Positions 34,770 through 43,334 of a DNA stretch of 64,000 nucleotides are shown here, piece by piece. Within the stretch, counting starts at the first letter, position 1, and the number at the start of each line of letters is the position of its first letter. A model generated the notes under the pieces. It made no database searches, was not told the origin of the DNA, and saw nothing but the letters and a program-made list of their open reading frames with translations. A program made the position numbers and the translations under genes. Location of the stretch: assembly GCF_018449775.1 (NCBI RefSeq), contig NZ_JAAVVB010000003.1, forward strand, positions 62,001 to 126,000, written 5' to 3'. Source of the DNA: Mucilaginibacter sp. dw_454. Lineage in GTDB: Bacteria; Bacteroidota; Bacteroidia; Sphingobacteriales; Sphingobacteriaceae.

Positions 34770-35384
34770 ATGGCAAGAGCAAAAGTTTCAAGGAAGAGTA
34801 CATCAATTGACATGACGGCGATGTGCGACGTTGCGTTTTTGTTGCTAACCTTCTTTATATTATCTGCAAAACCAAAAGTGCAGGACCCAATACATGCAGA
34901 TATCCCTGCATCAACAACTATACAAGCGCTGCCTGAAGTGGATTTTTCAAGTCTTTTAGTAGCCGAAGGTAAAGTTGTATTTAGCGTTGAAGGCGGCGAT
35001 GTACGTATGGAGACATTGAAAGGTATGGCCGATCAGTATAAAATTAGTTTCACACCTGACGAAATTAAGCAGTTTGCCTCTCTTGACAATTACGGCTTTT
35101 CAATTCAGTTTTTGAAACAATACCTGGCTATGACCCCGGCAGACAGGGCAAAATACCCTGTAACTGGCGTGCCTGTTGATACTACTGACAATAACGAGCT
35201 TTTCTGGTGGGTTAAAAACGCACGTAAGGCAGATAAGTTAGTGCATAACAAAGAGCTGAGAATTGCAATTAAAGGCGATGCAAAAGAGGAATATCCTACT
35301 ATTGCTAAAATCATCAAGACCCTGCAGAAGCAAAAAGTTAACAAATTTGGTTTAATCACATCGCTTAAAACAGCGACAAAATAA
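34770..35384 (+). CDS. exbD: ExbD/TolR biopolymer transport protein 1
   Basis: A 204-residue protein with a short cytoplasmic N-terminus (MARAKVSRKSTSIDMTAMCD) and one TM helix with key Asp at 20 (DVAFLLLTFFILSA). The periplasmic part is about 165 residues, longer than the usual ExbD, with an extra middle segment (FTPDEIKQFASLDNYGFSIQ). The C-terminal half TIAKIIKTLQKQKVNKFGLI is the typical TolR-like end. It couples ExbB to TonB. A second ExbD follows 6 bp downstream. Confidence 0.9.
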   Translation: MARAKVSRKSTSIDMTAMCDVAFLLLTFFILSAKPKVQDPIHADIPASTTIQALPEVDFSSLLVAEGKVVFSVEGGDVRMETLKGMADQYKISFTPDEIKQFASLDNYGFSIQFLKQYLAMTPADRAKYPVTGVPVDTTDNNELFWWVKNARKADKLVHNKELRIAIKGDAKEEYPTIAKIIKTLQKQKVNKFGLITSLKTATK

Positions 35385-35390
35385 AGAAAC

Positions 35391-35927
35391 ATGGCAGAAT
35401 TAGATACCTCCGGCGGGGGTAAAAAGGGCGGGGGCAAGGTAAGAACCAAAAAACAGAGCACGCGAGTTGATTTAACCGCGATGGTGGATTTGGCGTTCTT
35501 GTTGATCACCTTCTTTATCCTTACCACAACACTGCAAAAGCCAAAGGCTATGGATCTTACCATGCCCGATAAAGACGAGAAAAACGACCAATTACCGGTA
35601 CCTGCAACACGTACAATGACTGTACTTTTAGGTGCAAATAACAGGGTAGAGTGGTTTATGGGCCAACCAGGCAATCCTTTAACAGCACCAACTGTTACTG
35701 GTTTTGGTAAAAACGGTATCCGTCAGTCTTTATTGGACAAAGGCCAAGAGGTTAAAGCTAAATCAGGCAAATCTATGATCGTGTTGATCAAACCAAGCGA
35801 CAAATCGACCTACTCTGACATGGTTAGTATGATGGACGAATTGAACATAGTTGGGAATGAGCAACGCGCTATTGTTGATATTACTCCACCGGAGATCGAT
35901 CTCCTGAAGAGAGATAATGTTTATTAA
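35391..35927 (+). CDS. exbD: ExbD/TolR biopolymer transport protein 2
   Basis: A 178-residue paralog of ExbD1. It begins with a Gly/Lys-rich stretch (TSGGGKKGGGKVRTKKQSTR), then a TM helix with Asp at 33 (MVDLAFLLITFFIL) and a periplasmic domain ending IVGNEQRAIVDITPPEIDLL. Two unlike ExbDs in one operon are common in Bacteroidetes and could form a hetero-oligomer in the ExbB channel. It follows ExbD1 by 6 bp. Confidence 0.9.
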   Translation: MAELDTSGGGKKGGGKVRTKKQSTRVDLTAMVDLAFLLITFFILTTTLQKPKAMDLTMPDKDEKNDQLPVPATRTMTVLLGANNRVEWFMGQPGNPLTAPTVTGFGKNGIRQSLLDKGQEVKAKSGKSMIVLIKPSDKSTYSDMVSMMDELNIVGNEQRAIVDITPPEIDLLKRDNVY

Positions 35928-35957
35928 AAATTAACGTAAAAATTAAAGATTCAAACT

Positions 35958-36782
35958 ATGCTAAGATCTAAATTAGACATATTAAATCAGGACTGGATCG
36001 ACGTTGTTTTTAACGGCAGAAACAAAGCTTACGGCGCGTATGAACTAAGAAAGAATAATTCCGGTAGAACTAACCGCGCTCTTTTTTTTGGTGCAGCATT
36101 TTTCGTATTTGTAATATCGTTACCAACAATCATCAATACGCTTGAAGGCTTTATTCCAAAAGCTCCTGTAAAAGTTAAGATTACCGACGTGGTGCTTACA
36201 CCGCCGCCGGTTGATCAGAAAAAATTACCTCCTCCGCCACCACCAGAACCACCAAAACCAAAAGTGGATCAGGTAAAATTCCCGCCTCCGATTGTAAAAC
36301 CGGATAACGAGGTGAAAGAGGAACCGCCAACTCAGAAAGATCTGAAAACTTCGGACCCTGGTCAAAAAGATCAAAAGGGTGACCCGAATGCAGATATCAG
36401 AATTGATGAGCCGGTTGGTAACAGCGATACAAAAGCAGTTACAGAGGAAGATCCAAACAAGATATTTAGCCAGGTAGAAAAACAACCGGCATTCCCGGGT
36501 GGTATGGAAGCATTTGGCAAATACTTGAGCGACAATATCAAATTCCCTGCTGTCGACAGAGAAAACGGCGTAAGTGGTAGGGTAATCTGTACTTTCGTTG
36601 TTGAAAGAGACGGTAGCTTAACTGATATTAAGCCGGTACGTGGCCCAAGCCAGACGATGATGGACGAGGCTGTTCGCGTGTTGAGAAAATCACCGAAATG
36701 GACACCGGGTATCCAAAATAATCGCCCGGTTCGTGTATCTTATACTATTCCAATCAACTTTACATTGGATTCACAAGAATAA
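35958..36782 (+). CDS. tonB: TonB energy transducer
   Basis: A 274-residue protein. The N-terminal cytoplasmic segment includes WIDVVFNGRNKAYGAYELRK, the Bacteroidetes TonB signature. A TM helix (about 36-57) follows, then a Pro/Lys-rich periplasmic linker (PPPPPEPPKPKVDQVKFPPP). The C-terminal TonB domain begins near FPGGMEAFGKYLSDNIKFPA and ends NRPVRVSYTIPINFTL. It spans the periplasm and opens outer-membrane receptors using ExbB/ExbD energy. It is followed 4 bp later by a small membrane-protein gene. Confidence 0.93.
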   Translation: MLRSKLDILNQDWIDVVFNGRNKAYGAYELRKNNSGRTNRALFFGAAFFVFVISLPTIINTLEGFIPKAPVKVKITDVVLTPPPVDQKKLPPPPPPEPPKPKVDQVKFPPPIVKPDNEVKEEPPTQKDLKTSDPGQKDQKGDPNADIRIDEPVGNSDTKAVTEEDPNKIFSQVEKQPAFPGGMEAFGKYLSDNIKFPAVDRENGVSGRVICTFVVERDGSLTDIKPVRGPSQTMMDEAVRVLRKSPKWTPGIQNNRPVRVSYTIPINFTLDSQE

Positions 36783-36786
36783 GTGC

Positions 36787-37017
36787 ATGCCATCTCATTT
36801 TCATAATAAGCAGAAATCGCTCAAAAGGCGATTTCTGCTCATTTTAGGCATAGCGGCATTTATATGCTATGTAGGTTTCGGTGTCACGATAATTTTTTGG
36901 GATCAGATATTGCCTGAATATGGAAACAAGAAGATCATATTTGGGGTATTACTTATAATTTACGGAGCTTTTAGATTTGGAAGGCTTTTTAAAAGAGAAC
37001 AAACTGATGAAGAATAA
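36787..37017 (+). CDS. 76-residue two-TM membrane protein in the tonB operon
   Basis: Starts MPSHFHNKQKSLKRRFLLIL at 36787. Helices lie at about 14-38 and 46-63, with a charged tail RLFKREQTDEE. I do not recognise the family. It overlaps the next start codon by 11 bp, so it is translationally coupled to the PstS-like lipoprotein. Similar small membrane proteins lie at this spot in related operons by my memory, which is unverified. Confidence 0.68.
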   Translation: MPSHFHNKQKSLKRRFLLILGIAAFICYVGFGVTIIFWDQILPEYGNKKIIFGVLLIIYGAFRFGRLFKREQTDEE

Positions 37018-37927
37018 AGCCGGATATTTAATTATAGGGTTATCAGTAATGATAGCATTGCAGAGCTGTAAACAAAAAGCAGCGCCTGCAGTACCCGAAG
37101 AAACCATTAATACCGGCACTGTTAAAATAGCTGCAGATGAGTCTGCACAACCCATTGTGGATGAAGTAACCTATTTATTTAAGCGATTGAATGAAAACGC
37201 ACATCCTCAAGTTTCATACACTACTGAAAATGGCGTTTTAAGACGCTTGTTAAATGATAGTGTACGTTTTGCGGTACTTACCCGCCAATTAACGGCCGAC
37301 GAAACCAAAGAATTAACCGCGCGCACACTACCGCCGGTTACCAACAGGTTTGCTGTTGATGCAGTTACGTTTATAGTCAACCAGGCTTCGGCCGATACGT
37401 TAATGACTGTTGGCGACATAAAAAAAATGCTTAACGGACAGACTAAAACCACTACCGATATCGTTTTTGATAATCCAAACTCTAGTTTGGTAAGGTATTT
37501 GAAAGACTTTTCCGGCAATAAAGACCTTAAACTAAAGAATGTCTTTGCAGTCAAAAACAATAAGGAGGTAATTAAATATATTAGCCAGCATCCGCAAGCG
37601 ATAGGTATAACGGGGTTCGACTGGTTAAATGATCCGGATAGCGATTATGCAGCGGCTGTAAAGAAAGTAAAGATTGTAGCCATTAGGGACGAGCAAAGTA
37701 AAACAGCCCCTAATCAATACTTCAAACCCTCACAAACAACTTTGGCATTAAAACAGTACCCTTTTGCAAGAAATTTGTACCTTGTGAATTGTACCGGAAA
37801 ATTAGGCTTAGGCACTGGTTTCGATCATTTTTTATTGAGCGACAGGGGCCAGAGGATAATTTTAAGATCAGGTTTATTGCCTGATTCATTACCCCAAAGG
37901 GAAATAGTTATTAAACGAAACTTTTAA
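37007..37927 (+). CDS. PstS-like substrate-binding lipoprotein
   Basis: A 306-residue lipoprotein with signal MKNKAGYLIIGLSVMIAL and lipobox LQSC. The mature part matches the PBP_like_2/PstS type II periplasmic-binding fold, with VKIAADESAQPIVDEVTYLF, YTTENGVLRRLLNDSVRFAV, LTRQLTADE and a Pst-type HPQAIGITGFDWL. It has no permease neighbours and sits in the ExbB/TonB operon. It may be a periplasmic sensor or accessory rather than a phosphate transporter. The ligand is unknown. Confidence 0.85.
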   Translation: MKNKAGYLIIGLSVMIALQSCKQKAAPAVPEETINTGTVKIAADESAQPIVDEVTYLFKRLNENAHPQVSYTTENGVLRRLLNDSVRFAVLTRQLTADETKELTARTLPPVTNRFAVDAVTFIVNQASADTLMTVGDIKKMLNGQTKTTTDIVFDNPNSSLVRYLKDFSGNKDLKLKNVFAVKNNKEVIKYISQHPQAIGITGFDWLNDPDSDYAAAVKKVKIVAIRDEQSKTAPNQYFKPSQTTLALKQYPFARNLYLVNCTGKLGLGTGFDHFLLSDRGQRIILRSGLLPDSLPQREIVIKRNF

Positions 37928-37956
37928 CACACATACTAACTAAAATTAATTAAGCA

Positions 37957-39696
37957 ATGAAAATGATCAGTAAAATAGCTAATGTAGCATTGGGACTGGT
38001 ATTTATCGGATCGGCTGTTTCTGCACAAACGCTGAGTGACGCTAAAAAAGCTATTGATGCCGAGCAATATCAGAAAGCAAAGGGTATGCTGAAAAACCTG
38101 ACAGTTACACAAGCTAACAACGACGAAAACCTTTTTTATCTTGGATGGGTGTACCTGATCCAGGATTATCCGGATTCTGCAAAAGCCACCTTCACTAAGG
38201 GTATTTCAGTTAATCCAAAATCAGCCTTAAACTACGTGGGTTTAGGTGCTGTTGCATTATCAGCAAATGATAATGCAGGCGCTACATCTAACTTTACTCA
38301 GGCAACTACTGTTGCAGCTAAAAAAGATGACCAGCCCTATTTATACATAGGTAAAGCTTATTTGCTGGATGCTAAAGACGGTAAATTCCCACCGGCAAAA
38401 GCAAACGCAGCTATTGATGCTTTAACAAAAGCAAAAACTATTAACCCTAAAGACGCAGAAGCTCAAGTTATATTAGGTAATGCTTACCGTTCGCAATTAA
38501 ACAGTAACTCTGCCTATGATGCTTACCAGGCTGCTTTAGCGCTTGATCCAAAATCGCCGAGTGCAAATGTAGCTACAGGCGTACTATGGCGCTATGCTGA
38601 TAACTTTGATGATTCTGAAAAACAATTTCAGGCAGCTATAGCTATCGACCCTAATTATGGCCCGGCTTATCGCGAATTGGCTGAGACTGATTTGACCGAA
38701 GCACAAGTAAACATTAAAGTTGCTTCTGCTAAAGTAAAAGAAGGCGTTGCTAACTATCAAAAATACATTAACCTTACTGACGAATCGGTAGAGTCATTGA
38801 TGCGTTATGCCGACTTCCTTGTAAATGCAGGTGATTACACTACGCTGCAAGATGTTGCCACTAAATTGACCAAGAGCCAGAATGCAAACGCTCGTGTTTA
38901 CCGTTACCTGGCTTATGCAGCTTACGAAAACAAAGACTATGCAGCCGGTTTAACTGCGATGAATAACTGGTTTGCTAAAGCAACACCTAGCCGTATTTTA
39001 CCACGCGATTATCAATATTTAGGTCAACTACAACTGGCTGCCGGTAAAGACACTACAGAAGCTATTAAGAACTTGACTAAAGCCGCTGATCTTGATTCGG
39101 CTAAAGCTCAGGATATCTTTACAGATCTTGGAAAAATGATGTTTGCTAAATCAAAATATATTGAAGCAGGTAACGCGTATGACGAAGTACTTAAAAGGGT
39201 ACACGGTAAGCCACTGCTTACTGAGCATTTTTATGCTGCTTACTCTTACTATTTTGCTTTCAGAGCACAAAAGAAAACGCATAACCAAGACTCAACACTG
39301 ATTGTAAGAGCCGATACACTATTAGGTGATTACCTGAAAAATACCCAGGCGCCGGTTATTCAGGCTTTGACTACCCGTGCTTACATCACCGATTTTAGAG
39401 ATACGTCTTTCACTAATTTGAAAGGTCTTTCAAAACCACGTTACGAGCAAATTATTACCTATGTAAGTGCTAAACCTACACCAACTGCTTCAGAAAAAAA
39501 CGCACTGGCAGCAGCTTACGCTTATTTGGGTAACTATTATGAGTATCATGATAAGGACGATGTAAAAGCGAATGAGAACTTTACAAAAGCGAGGGATGCT
39601 AACCCGGATAACGCTTATGCTAAGTTCTATTTTGATCAAAAAAATGCACCGCCGACACCAACCCCAGCGGCAAAGCCAAAAAAGACAAGTAAATAA
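37957..39696 (+). CDS. Exported TPR-repeat protein
   Basis: A 579-residue protein with signal MKMISKIANVALGLVFIGSA ending VSAQ. It carries about ten tetratricopeptide repeats, for example DNAGATSNFTQATTV and DSEKQFQAAIAIDPNYGPAY, then a Pro/Lys-rich tail (TPTPAAKPKKTSK). It is the last gene of the exbB-tonB unit and likely a periplasmic scaffold for the TonB complex. Role inferred from context. It is closed by a perfect terminator at 39706. Confidence 0.9.
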   Translation: MKMISKIANVALGLVFIGSAVSAQTLSDAKKAIDAEQYQKAKGMLKNLTVTQANNDENLFYLGWVYLIQDYPDSAKATFTKGISVNPKSALNYVGLGAVALSANDNAGATSNFTQATTVAAKKDDQPYLYIGKAYLLDAKDGKFPPAKANAAIDALTKAKTINPKDAEAQVILGNAYRSQLNSNSAYDAYQAALALDPKSPSANVATGVLWRYADNFDDSEKQFQAAIAIDPNYGPAYRELAETDLTEAQVNIKVASAKVKEGVANYQKYINLTDESVESLMRYADFLVNAGDYTTLQDVATKLTKSQNANARVYRYLAYAAYENKDYAAGLTAMNNWFAKATPSRILPRDYQYLGQLQLAAGKDTTEAIKNLTKAADLDSAKAQDIFTDLGKMMFAKSKYIEAGNAYDEVLKRVHGKPLLTEHFYAAYSYYFAFRAQKKTHNQDSTLIVRADTLLGDYLKNTQAPVIQALTTRAYITDFRDTSFTNLKGLSKPRYEQIITYVSAKPTPTASEKNALAAAYAYLGNYYEYHDKDDVKANENFTKARDANPDNAYAKFYFDQKNAPPTPTPAAKPKKTSK

Positions 39697-39705
39697 TATC
39701 AAAAT

Positions 39706-39733
39706 AAAAAAGGCCTCAATTGAGGCCTTTTTT
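39706..39733 (+). terminator. Terminator of the exbB-tonB operon
   Basis: A perfect 28-bp palindrome of A6-GGCCTCAA paired with TTGAGGCC-T6, ending in a T run. It lies 10 bp past the TPR gene and 17 bp before the nuoA promoter box. Confidence 0.92.
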
Positions 39734-39749
39734 ATTAACAGTGCATTTG

Positions 39750-39757
39750 TATATTTG
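39750..39757 (+). promoter_or_regulatory. -7 promoter box TATATTTG for nuoA
   Basis: A TAnnTTTG match ending 5 nt before the nuoA ATG at 39763, directly after the terminator. The transcript is predicted to be nearly leaderless. Confidence 0.55.
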
Positions 39758-39762
39758 CACCC

Positions 39763-40134
39763 ATGGAAGTACAAAGTTTACCGGTAAATTATTTACCAAT
39801 CATTTTTCAGATGATTGTGGCTATTGGTTTTGTGGTTACTACAATGTTTGTTACCCACAAAATAGGCCCTAAGCGCGAAACCAAAGATAAACTGACGCCG
39901 TTCGAGTCGGGTATTGAGGTTATTGGTAACGCCCGTACACCTATCTCTATTAAATATTTCCTGGTAGCTATACTGTTTGTTTTGTTTGATGTTGAGGTGA
40001 TATTTATGTATCCCTGGGCAGTAAACTTTAAAGAGCTTGGCTCAAGCGGTATGATAGAGATGTTTATCTTTATGGCTACGCTACTGGCGGGTTTTATTTA
40101 CGTCATCAAAAAAGGCGCTTTAAACTGGGATTAA
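39763..40134 (+). CDS. nuoA: NADH-quinone oxidoreductase subunit A
   Basis: A 123-residue, three-helix membrane subunit of complex I with MFVTHKIGPKRETKDKLTPF and ESGIEVIGNARTPISIKYFL, the conserved NuoA loop. DVEVIFMYPWAV follows. It belongs to the ND3 family and lies near the quinone chamber. It has its own promoter and is followed by two hairpins, so it may be transcribed partly apart from nuoB onward. Confidence 0.95.
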   Translation: MEVQSLPVNYLPIIFQMIVAIGFVVTTMFVTHKIGPKRETKDKLTPFESGIEVIGNARTPISIKYFLVAILFVLFDVEVIFMYPWAVNFKELGSSGMIEMFIFMATLLAGFIYVIKKGALNWD

Positions 40135-40147
40135 ATACACCTTCCAA

Positions 40148-40166
40148 CCCTCCCCGGTAGGGAGGG
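40148..40166 (+). other. Hairpin CCCTCCC/GGGAGGG after nuoA
   Basis: A seven-base-pair GC stem with loop CGGTA, followed by TTTTTT 11 bases later. It may partly terminate the nuoA transcript, or it may be a copy of an intergenic G/C-run repeat seen also at 48476. Confidence 0.6.
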
Positions 40167-40200
40167 CTATATGTCATTTTTTATAAAAGAAAAACAAAAA

Positions 40201-40223
40201 AATCTCCCCAGCCGGGGGAGATT
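40201..40223 (-). other. Hairpin AATCTCCCC/GGGGAGATT after nuoA
   Basis: A nine-base-pair stem with an adenine run on the plus side, which reads as a T run on the minus strand. It sits between nuoA and the nuoB promoter. The 229-bp gap holds no gene. Confidence 0.6.
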
Positions 40224-40310
40224 TAGAAGGGACTGATTTACTTAGTTTAGAATAATTCTAAATATATCTCCGAAGGTTATTAGTGTACTAAATACAAGGT
40301 TTTTTATCAT

Positions 40311-40318
40311 AAATTTGC
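40311..40318 (+). promoter_or_regulatory. -7 promoter box TAAATTTG for nuoB-N
   Basis: A TAnnTTTG match 46 bp before the nuoB ATG and after the two hairpins. It suggests a second transcript start inside the nuo locus. Confidence 0.5.
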
Positions 40319-40363
40319 GCTTTCTATCCATGTTTTTGGACAGATATTTGTTTAATAGATTTC

Positions 40364-40906
40364 ATGAGTGATATTCAAATAGTTGGTGCCCCGGCCGGTG
40401 TGGAAGGTGCAGGATTTTTTGCTACTTCGCTGGATCAGGCGGTAGGTTTGGCTCGCGCAAACTCTTTATGGCCATTGCCTTTTGCAACTTCATGCTGCGG
40501 TATTGAGTTCATGGCAACCATGGCTTCACATTATGACTTGTCGAGATTTGGTGCAGAACGTTTAAGTTTCTCACCTCGTCAGGCCGATCTTTTAATGGTG
40601 ATGGGTACTATCGCTAAAAAAATGGGTCCGGTACTGCGCCAGGTATACCTGCAAATGGCCGAGCCGCGTTGGGTAATGGCTGTTGGTGCCTGTGCATCAA
40701 GCGGTGGTATATTTGATACCTATTCTGTATTGCAGGGTATTGACGAGATTATCCCGGTTGACGTTTATGTACCCGGATGCCCGCCGCGCCCTGAAGCTAT
40801 TATTGATGGCTTTATGCACATCCAGGAGTTGGTTAAAACCGAATCATTACGCAGGAGAAATGCGCCTGAGTATCAAAAACTATTAGCTTCATACGGAATT
40901 CAGTAA
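40364..40906 (+). CDS. nuoB: NADH-quinone oxidoreductase subunit B
   Basis: A 180-residue subunit of the peripheral arm carrying cluster N2. SCCGIEFMA, VGACASSGGIFDTYS and PGCPPRPEAIIDG hold the four 4Fe-4S cysteines. N2 passes electrons to quinone at the interface with NuoD. The stop shares its last base with the start of nuoC (TAATG), so translation is coupled. Confidence 0.97.
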   Translation: MSDIQIVGAPAGVEGAGFFATSLDQAVGLARANSLWPLPFATSCCGIEFMATMASHYDLSRFGAERLSFSPRQADLLMVMGTIAKKMGPVLRQVYLQMAEPRWVMAVGACASSGGIFDTYSVLQGIDEIIPVDVYVPGCPPRPEAIIDGFMHIQELVKTESLRRRNAPEYQKLLASYGIQ

Positions 40907-41409
40907 TGGGTAAGATCACTAACGAAGAGCTTTTAAGCAGTATCAATAGTAAATTTGAAGGCAAAATTACTGTAACAGGCGAACCTTTTGGCCTGCTAAC
41001 CATTGAAACCGGTACAGATAGCATTATTGAATTATTGGGTTATCTTAAAAACGACCCAACCTTTCAATTCATATATTTAACAGACATTACCGCCGTGCAT
41101 TATCCTGAACAGGAGAAAGCTATTGGTATAATATATCACTTACACAGCCTGGTAAACAATGTGCGTATCCGCATAAAAGTGTTTATTGATGGTGTTGCTT
41201 GCCACATACCTACGGCTACTGTGTTATGGCAGGGTGCCAACTGGATGGAACGCGAAACGTATGACTTCTTCGGAGTTATATTTGACGGCCACCCTGATTT
41301 GCGCAGAATATTAAATGTTGACGACATGACCGCCTTCCCGATGAGAAAAGAGTTCCCGCTGGAAGACCCTAATCGTGTTGATAAAAAAGATTACTTTTTC
41401 GGACGATAA
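40906..41409 (+). CDS. nuoC: NADH-quinone oxidoreductase subunit C
   Basis: A 167-residue peripheral-arm subunit (30-kDa family) with FQFIYLTDITAVHYPEQEKA and the conserved GANWMERETYDFFGVIFDGH. The tail FPLRKEFPLEDPNRVDKKDY-like end is present. It contacts NuoD and NuoB in the Q module. Gene order nuoB-C-D is normal. The nuoD ATG follows 3 bp after the stop. Confidence 0.97.
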   Translation: MGKITNEELLSSINSKFEGKITVTGEPFGLLTIETGTDSIIELLGYLKNDPTFQFIYLTDITAVHYPEQEKAIGIIYHLHSLVNNVRIRIKVFIDGVACHIPTATVLWQGANWMERETYDFFGVIFDGHPDLRRILNVDDMTAFPMRKEFPLEDPNRVDKKDYFFGR

Positions 41410-41412
41410 GAG

Positions 41413-42624
41413 ATGCAAAACCATCCGGTATATACAGATAACGATCCGCAGAACGAAAATTCTACCCTCAACCTGGGTCCAACCCACCCGGCTACACATG
41501 GGGTATTTCAAAACGTACTGCAGTTAGATGGCGAAAGAATTGTTAGTGGTGTTTCAACCATTGGCTATATTCACCGCGCTTTTGAAAAAATTGCCGAACA
41601 CAGGCCATTTTACCAGATAACTCCATTAACAGACCGCTTAAACTACTGCTCGTCGCCCATAAATAACATGGGTTGGCACATGACGGTTGAGAAGCTGCTA
41701 GGCATCACCACCCCAAAACGTGTTGATTACCTGCGTGTCATCGTAATGGAGCTGGCCCGCATCTCTGACCACATTGTTTGTAACGGTGTATTGGGTGTAG
41801 ATACCGGCGCATTTACAGGCTTCCTGTACATGATGGAGTTCCGCGAATCGATCTATGAAATTTATGAAGAAGTTTGCGGCTCTCGCTTAACAACCAACAT
41901 TGGCCGTATAGGTGGTTTCGAGCGTAATTTTAATGCTAAAGCTTTTGATAAGTTGCGTAAGTTTTTGGTTGAGTTTCCTAAAACACTGAAACAGTTTGAA
42001 GCGCTGTTTAACCGTAACCGCATATTTGTTGATCGTACGAAAGACGTAGCTGCGGTTACTGCCGAAGATGCGTTGAACTATAGCTGGAGTGGCCCTTTAT
42101 TGCGCGCTGCCGGTGTTGATTACGATGTTAGAGCAATGAACCCATACTCATCATACGAAGACTTCGATTTTGAAGTACCGGTAGGAGAGAATGGCGACGT
42201 TTACAATCGTTTCCTGGTGCGTAACGAGGAGATGTGGCAAAGTATGCGCATCATTGAGCAAGCATTGGTTAAGCTGGAAAAAGAACCAACCGATATTTTC
42301 CACGCCGACGTACCTGAGTTTTACCTGCCTCCAAAAGAAGAAGTTTACAATAACATGGAAGCGCTAATCTATCACTTTAAAATTGTGATGGGCGAGATCC
42401 CTACCCCAACTACCGAAGTATATCACTCGGTTGAGGGCGCTAACGGCGAGTTAGGTTTTTATTTAGTGAATGATGGTGGTCGCTCGCCATACCGTTTGCA
42501 CTTCCGCAGACCAAGTTTTATTAATTACCAGATGTACGCCCCAATGAGTAGGGGTATGTTACTGTCTGACGCGATAATTAACATGAGTAGTTTAAACGTT
42601 ATAGCCGGAGAATTAGATGCTTAG
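41413..42624 (+). CDS. nuoD: NADH-quinone oxidoreductase subunit D
   Basis: A 403-residue subunit of the 49-kDa family. GPTHPATHGVFQNVLQLDGE, IGYIHRAFEKIAEHRPFYQI and the quinone-site PSFINYQMYAP region are present. It forms most of the quinone-binding chamber with NuoB. The last 8 bases overlap nuoE, so the two are coupled. Confidence 0.98.
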   Translation: MQNHPVYTDNDPQNENSTLNLGPTHPATHGVFQNVLQLDGERIVSGVSTIGYIHRAFEKIAEHRPFYQITPLTDRLNYCSSPINNMGWHMTVEKLLGITTPKRVDYLRVIVMELARISDHIVCNGVLGVDTGAFTGFLYMMEFRESIYEIYEEVCGSRLTTNIGRIGGFERNFNAKAFDKLRKFLVEFPKTLKQFEALFNRNRIFVDRTKDVAAVTAEDALNYSWSGPLLRAAGVDYDVRAMNPYSSYEDFDFEVPVGENGDVYNRFLVRNEEMWQSMRIIEQALVKLEKEPTDIFHADVPEFYLPPKEEVYNNMEALIYHFKIVMGEIPTPTTEVYHSVEGANGELGFYLVNDGGRSPYRLHFRRPSFINYQMYAPMSRGMLLSDAIINMSSLNVIAGELDA

Positions 42625-43135
42625 AGTTGAAGATACCGTACAAAGTCCGGTTGAATTTTCAGCCGCTTTAATAGCTCAGTTTGATGATGTAGTAAGTCGT
42701 TATCCGGCAGGAAAACAAAAATCGGCGTTGTTACCGATTTTACATTTGGTACAAGCCGAATTTGGCTGGACAAGCGCCCCTGCAATGGATAAAGTAGCCG
42801 AATATCTACAGCTTCAGCCTATTGAAGTTTATGAGGTAGCCTCATTTTATTCGATGTACTTTTTGCGTCCGCAAGGTAAATATGTGCTGGAAGTTTGCCG
42901 TACCGGGCCTTGCTGCCTGGTTGGTGCAGAGAAGATAATGGATCACCTGGAACAAAAAATTGGTAAAGAAGGCGAAGTTACTGCCGACGGCTTATTTAGC
43001 TGGCGCGGTGTTGAGTGCCTGGCAGCCTGCGGTTTTGCGCCGGTTTTACAGATAGGTCCTGAATATACGTTTTACGAAAAATTAACTAACGAGTCGGTTG
43101 ATCAGTTGATCACTGACTTAAAGGCAAAAGGATAA
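42617..43135 (+). CDS. nuoE: NADH-quinone oxidoreductase subunit E
   Basis: A 172-residue 24-kDa-family subunit with the 2Fe-2S cluster N1a ligands CRTGPCCLVGAEKI and ECLAACGFAPVLQIG. It belongs to the NADH dehydrogenase module with NuoF and NuoG. It is followed by 398 bp containing two micro-genes before nuoF, which is unusual for this operon. Confidence 0.97.
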   Translation: MLRVEDTVQSPVEFSAALIAQFDDVVSRYPAGKQKSALLPILHLVQAEFGWTSAPAMDKVAEYLQLQPIEVYEVASFYSMYFLRPQGKYVLEVCRTGPCCLVGAEKIMDHLEQKIGKEGEVTADGLFSWRGVECLAACGFAPVLQIGPEYTFYEKLTNESVDQLITDLKAKG

Positions 43136-43150
43136 ATCAATTACCGTGCA

Positions 43151-43330
43151 ATGGATAATGCAAATCTGATACTTGGAGATTCATTATTTGCATTAGGCCT
43201 GCTGCTGGTAATTGCTACTAACGGAATAAGAGACTACGGAATTATACTGGTACCCTTGCTTGTTGTAGCATTTGCCAGTTGTGTAGTAAGACATATTAAC
43301 TATTATAACGAAACCGGAAGGTATTTTTAA
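43151..43330 (+). CDS. 59-residue two-TM protein between nuoE and nuoF (copy 1)
   Basis: Reads MDNANLILGDSLFALGLLLV, then DYGIILVPLLVVAFASCVVR and the C-terminus HINYYNETGRYF. It has two helices (about 9-22 and 30-46). The end matches that of the next small gene (QHVNYYKATGKIY), so the two are paralogs. It lies 15 bp after nuoE, in the operon direction. I do not recognise the family. It may be an accessory subunit or assembly factor for complex I, but this is inference. Confidence 0.62.
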   Translation: MDNANLILGDSLFALGLLLVIATNGIRDYGIILVPLLVVAFASCVVRHINYYNETGRYF

Positions 43331-43334
43331 GCTG

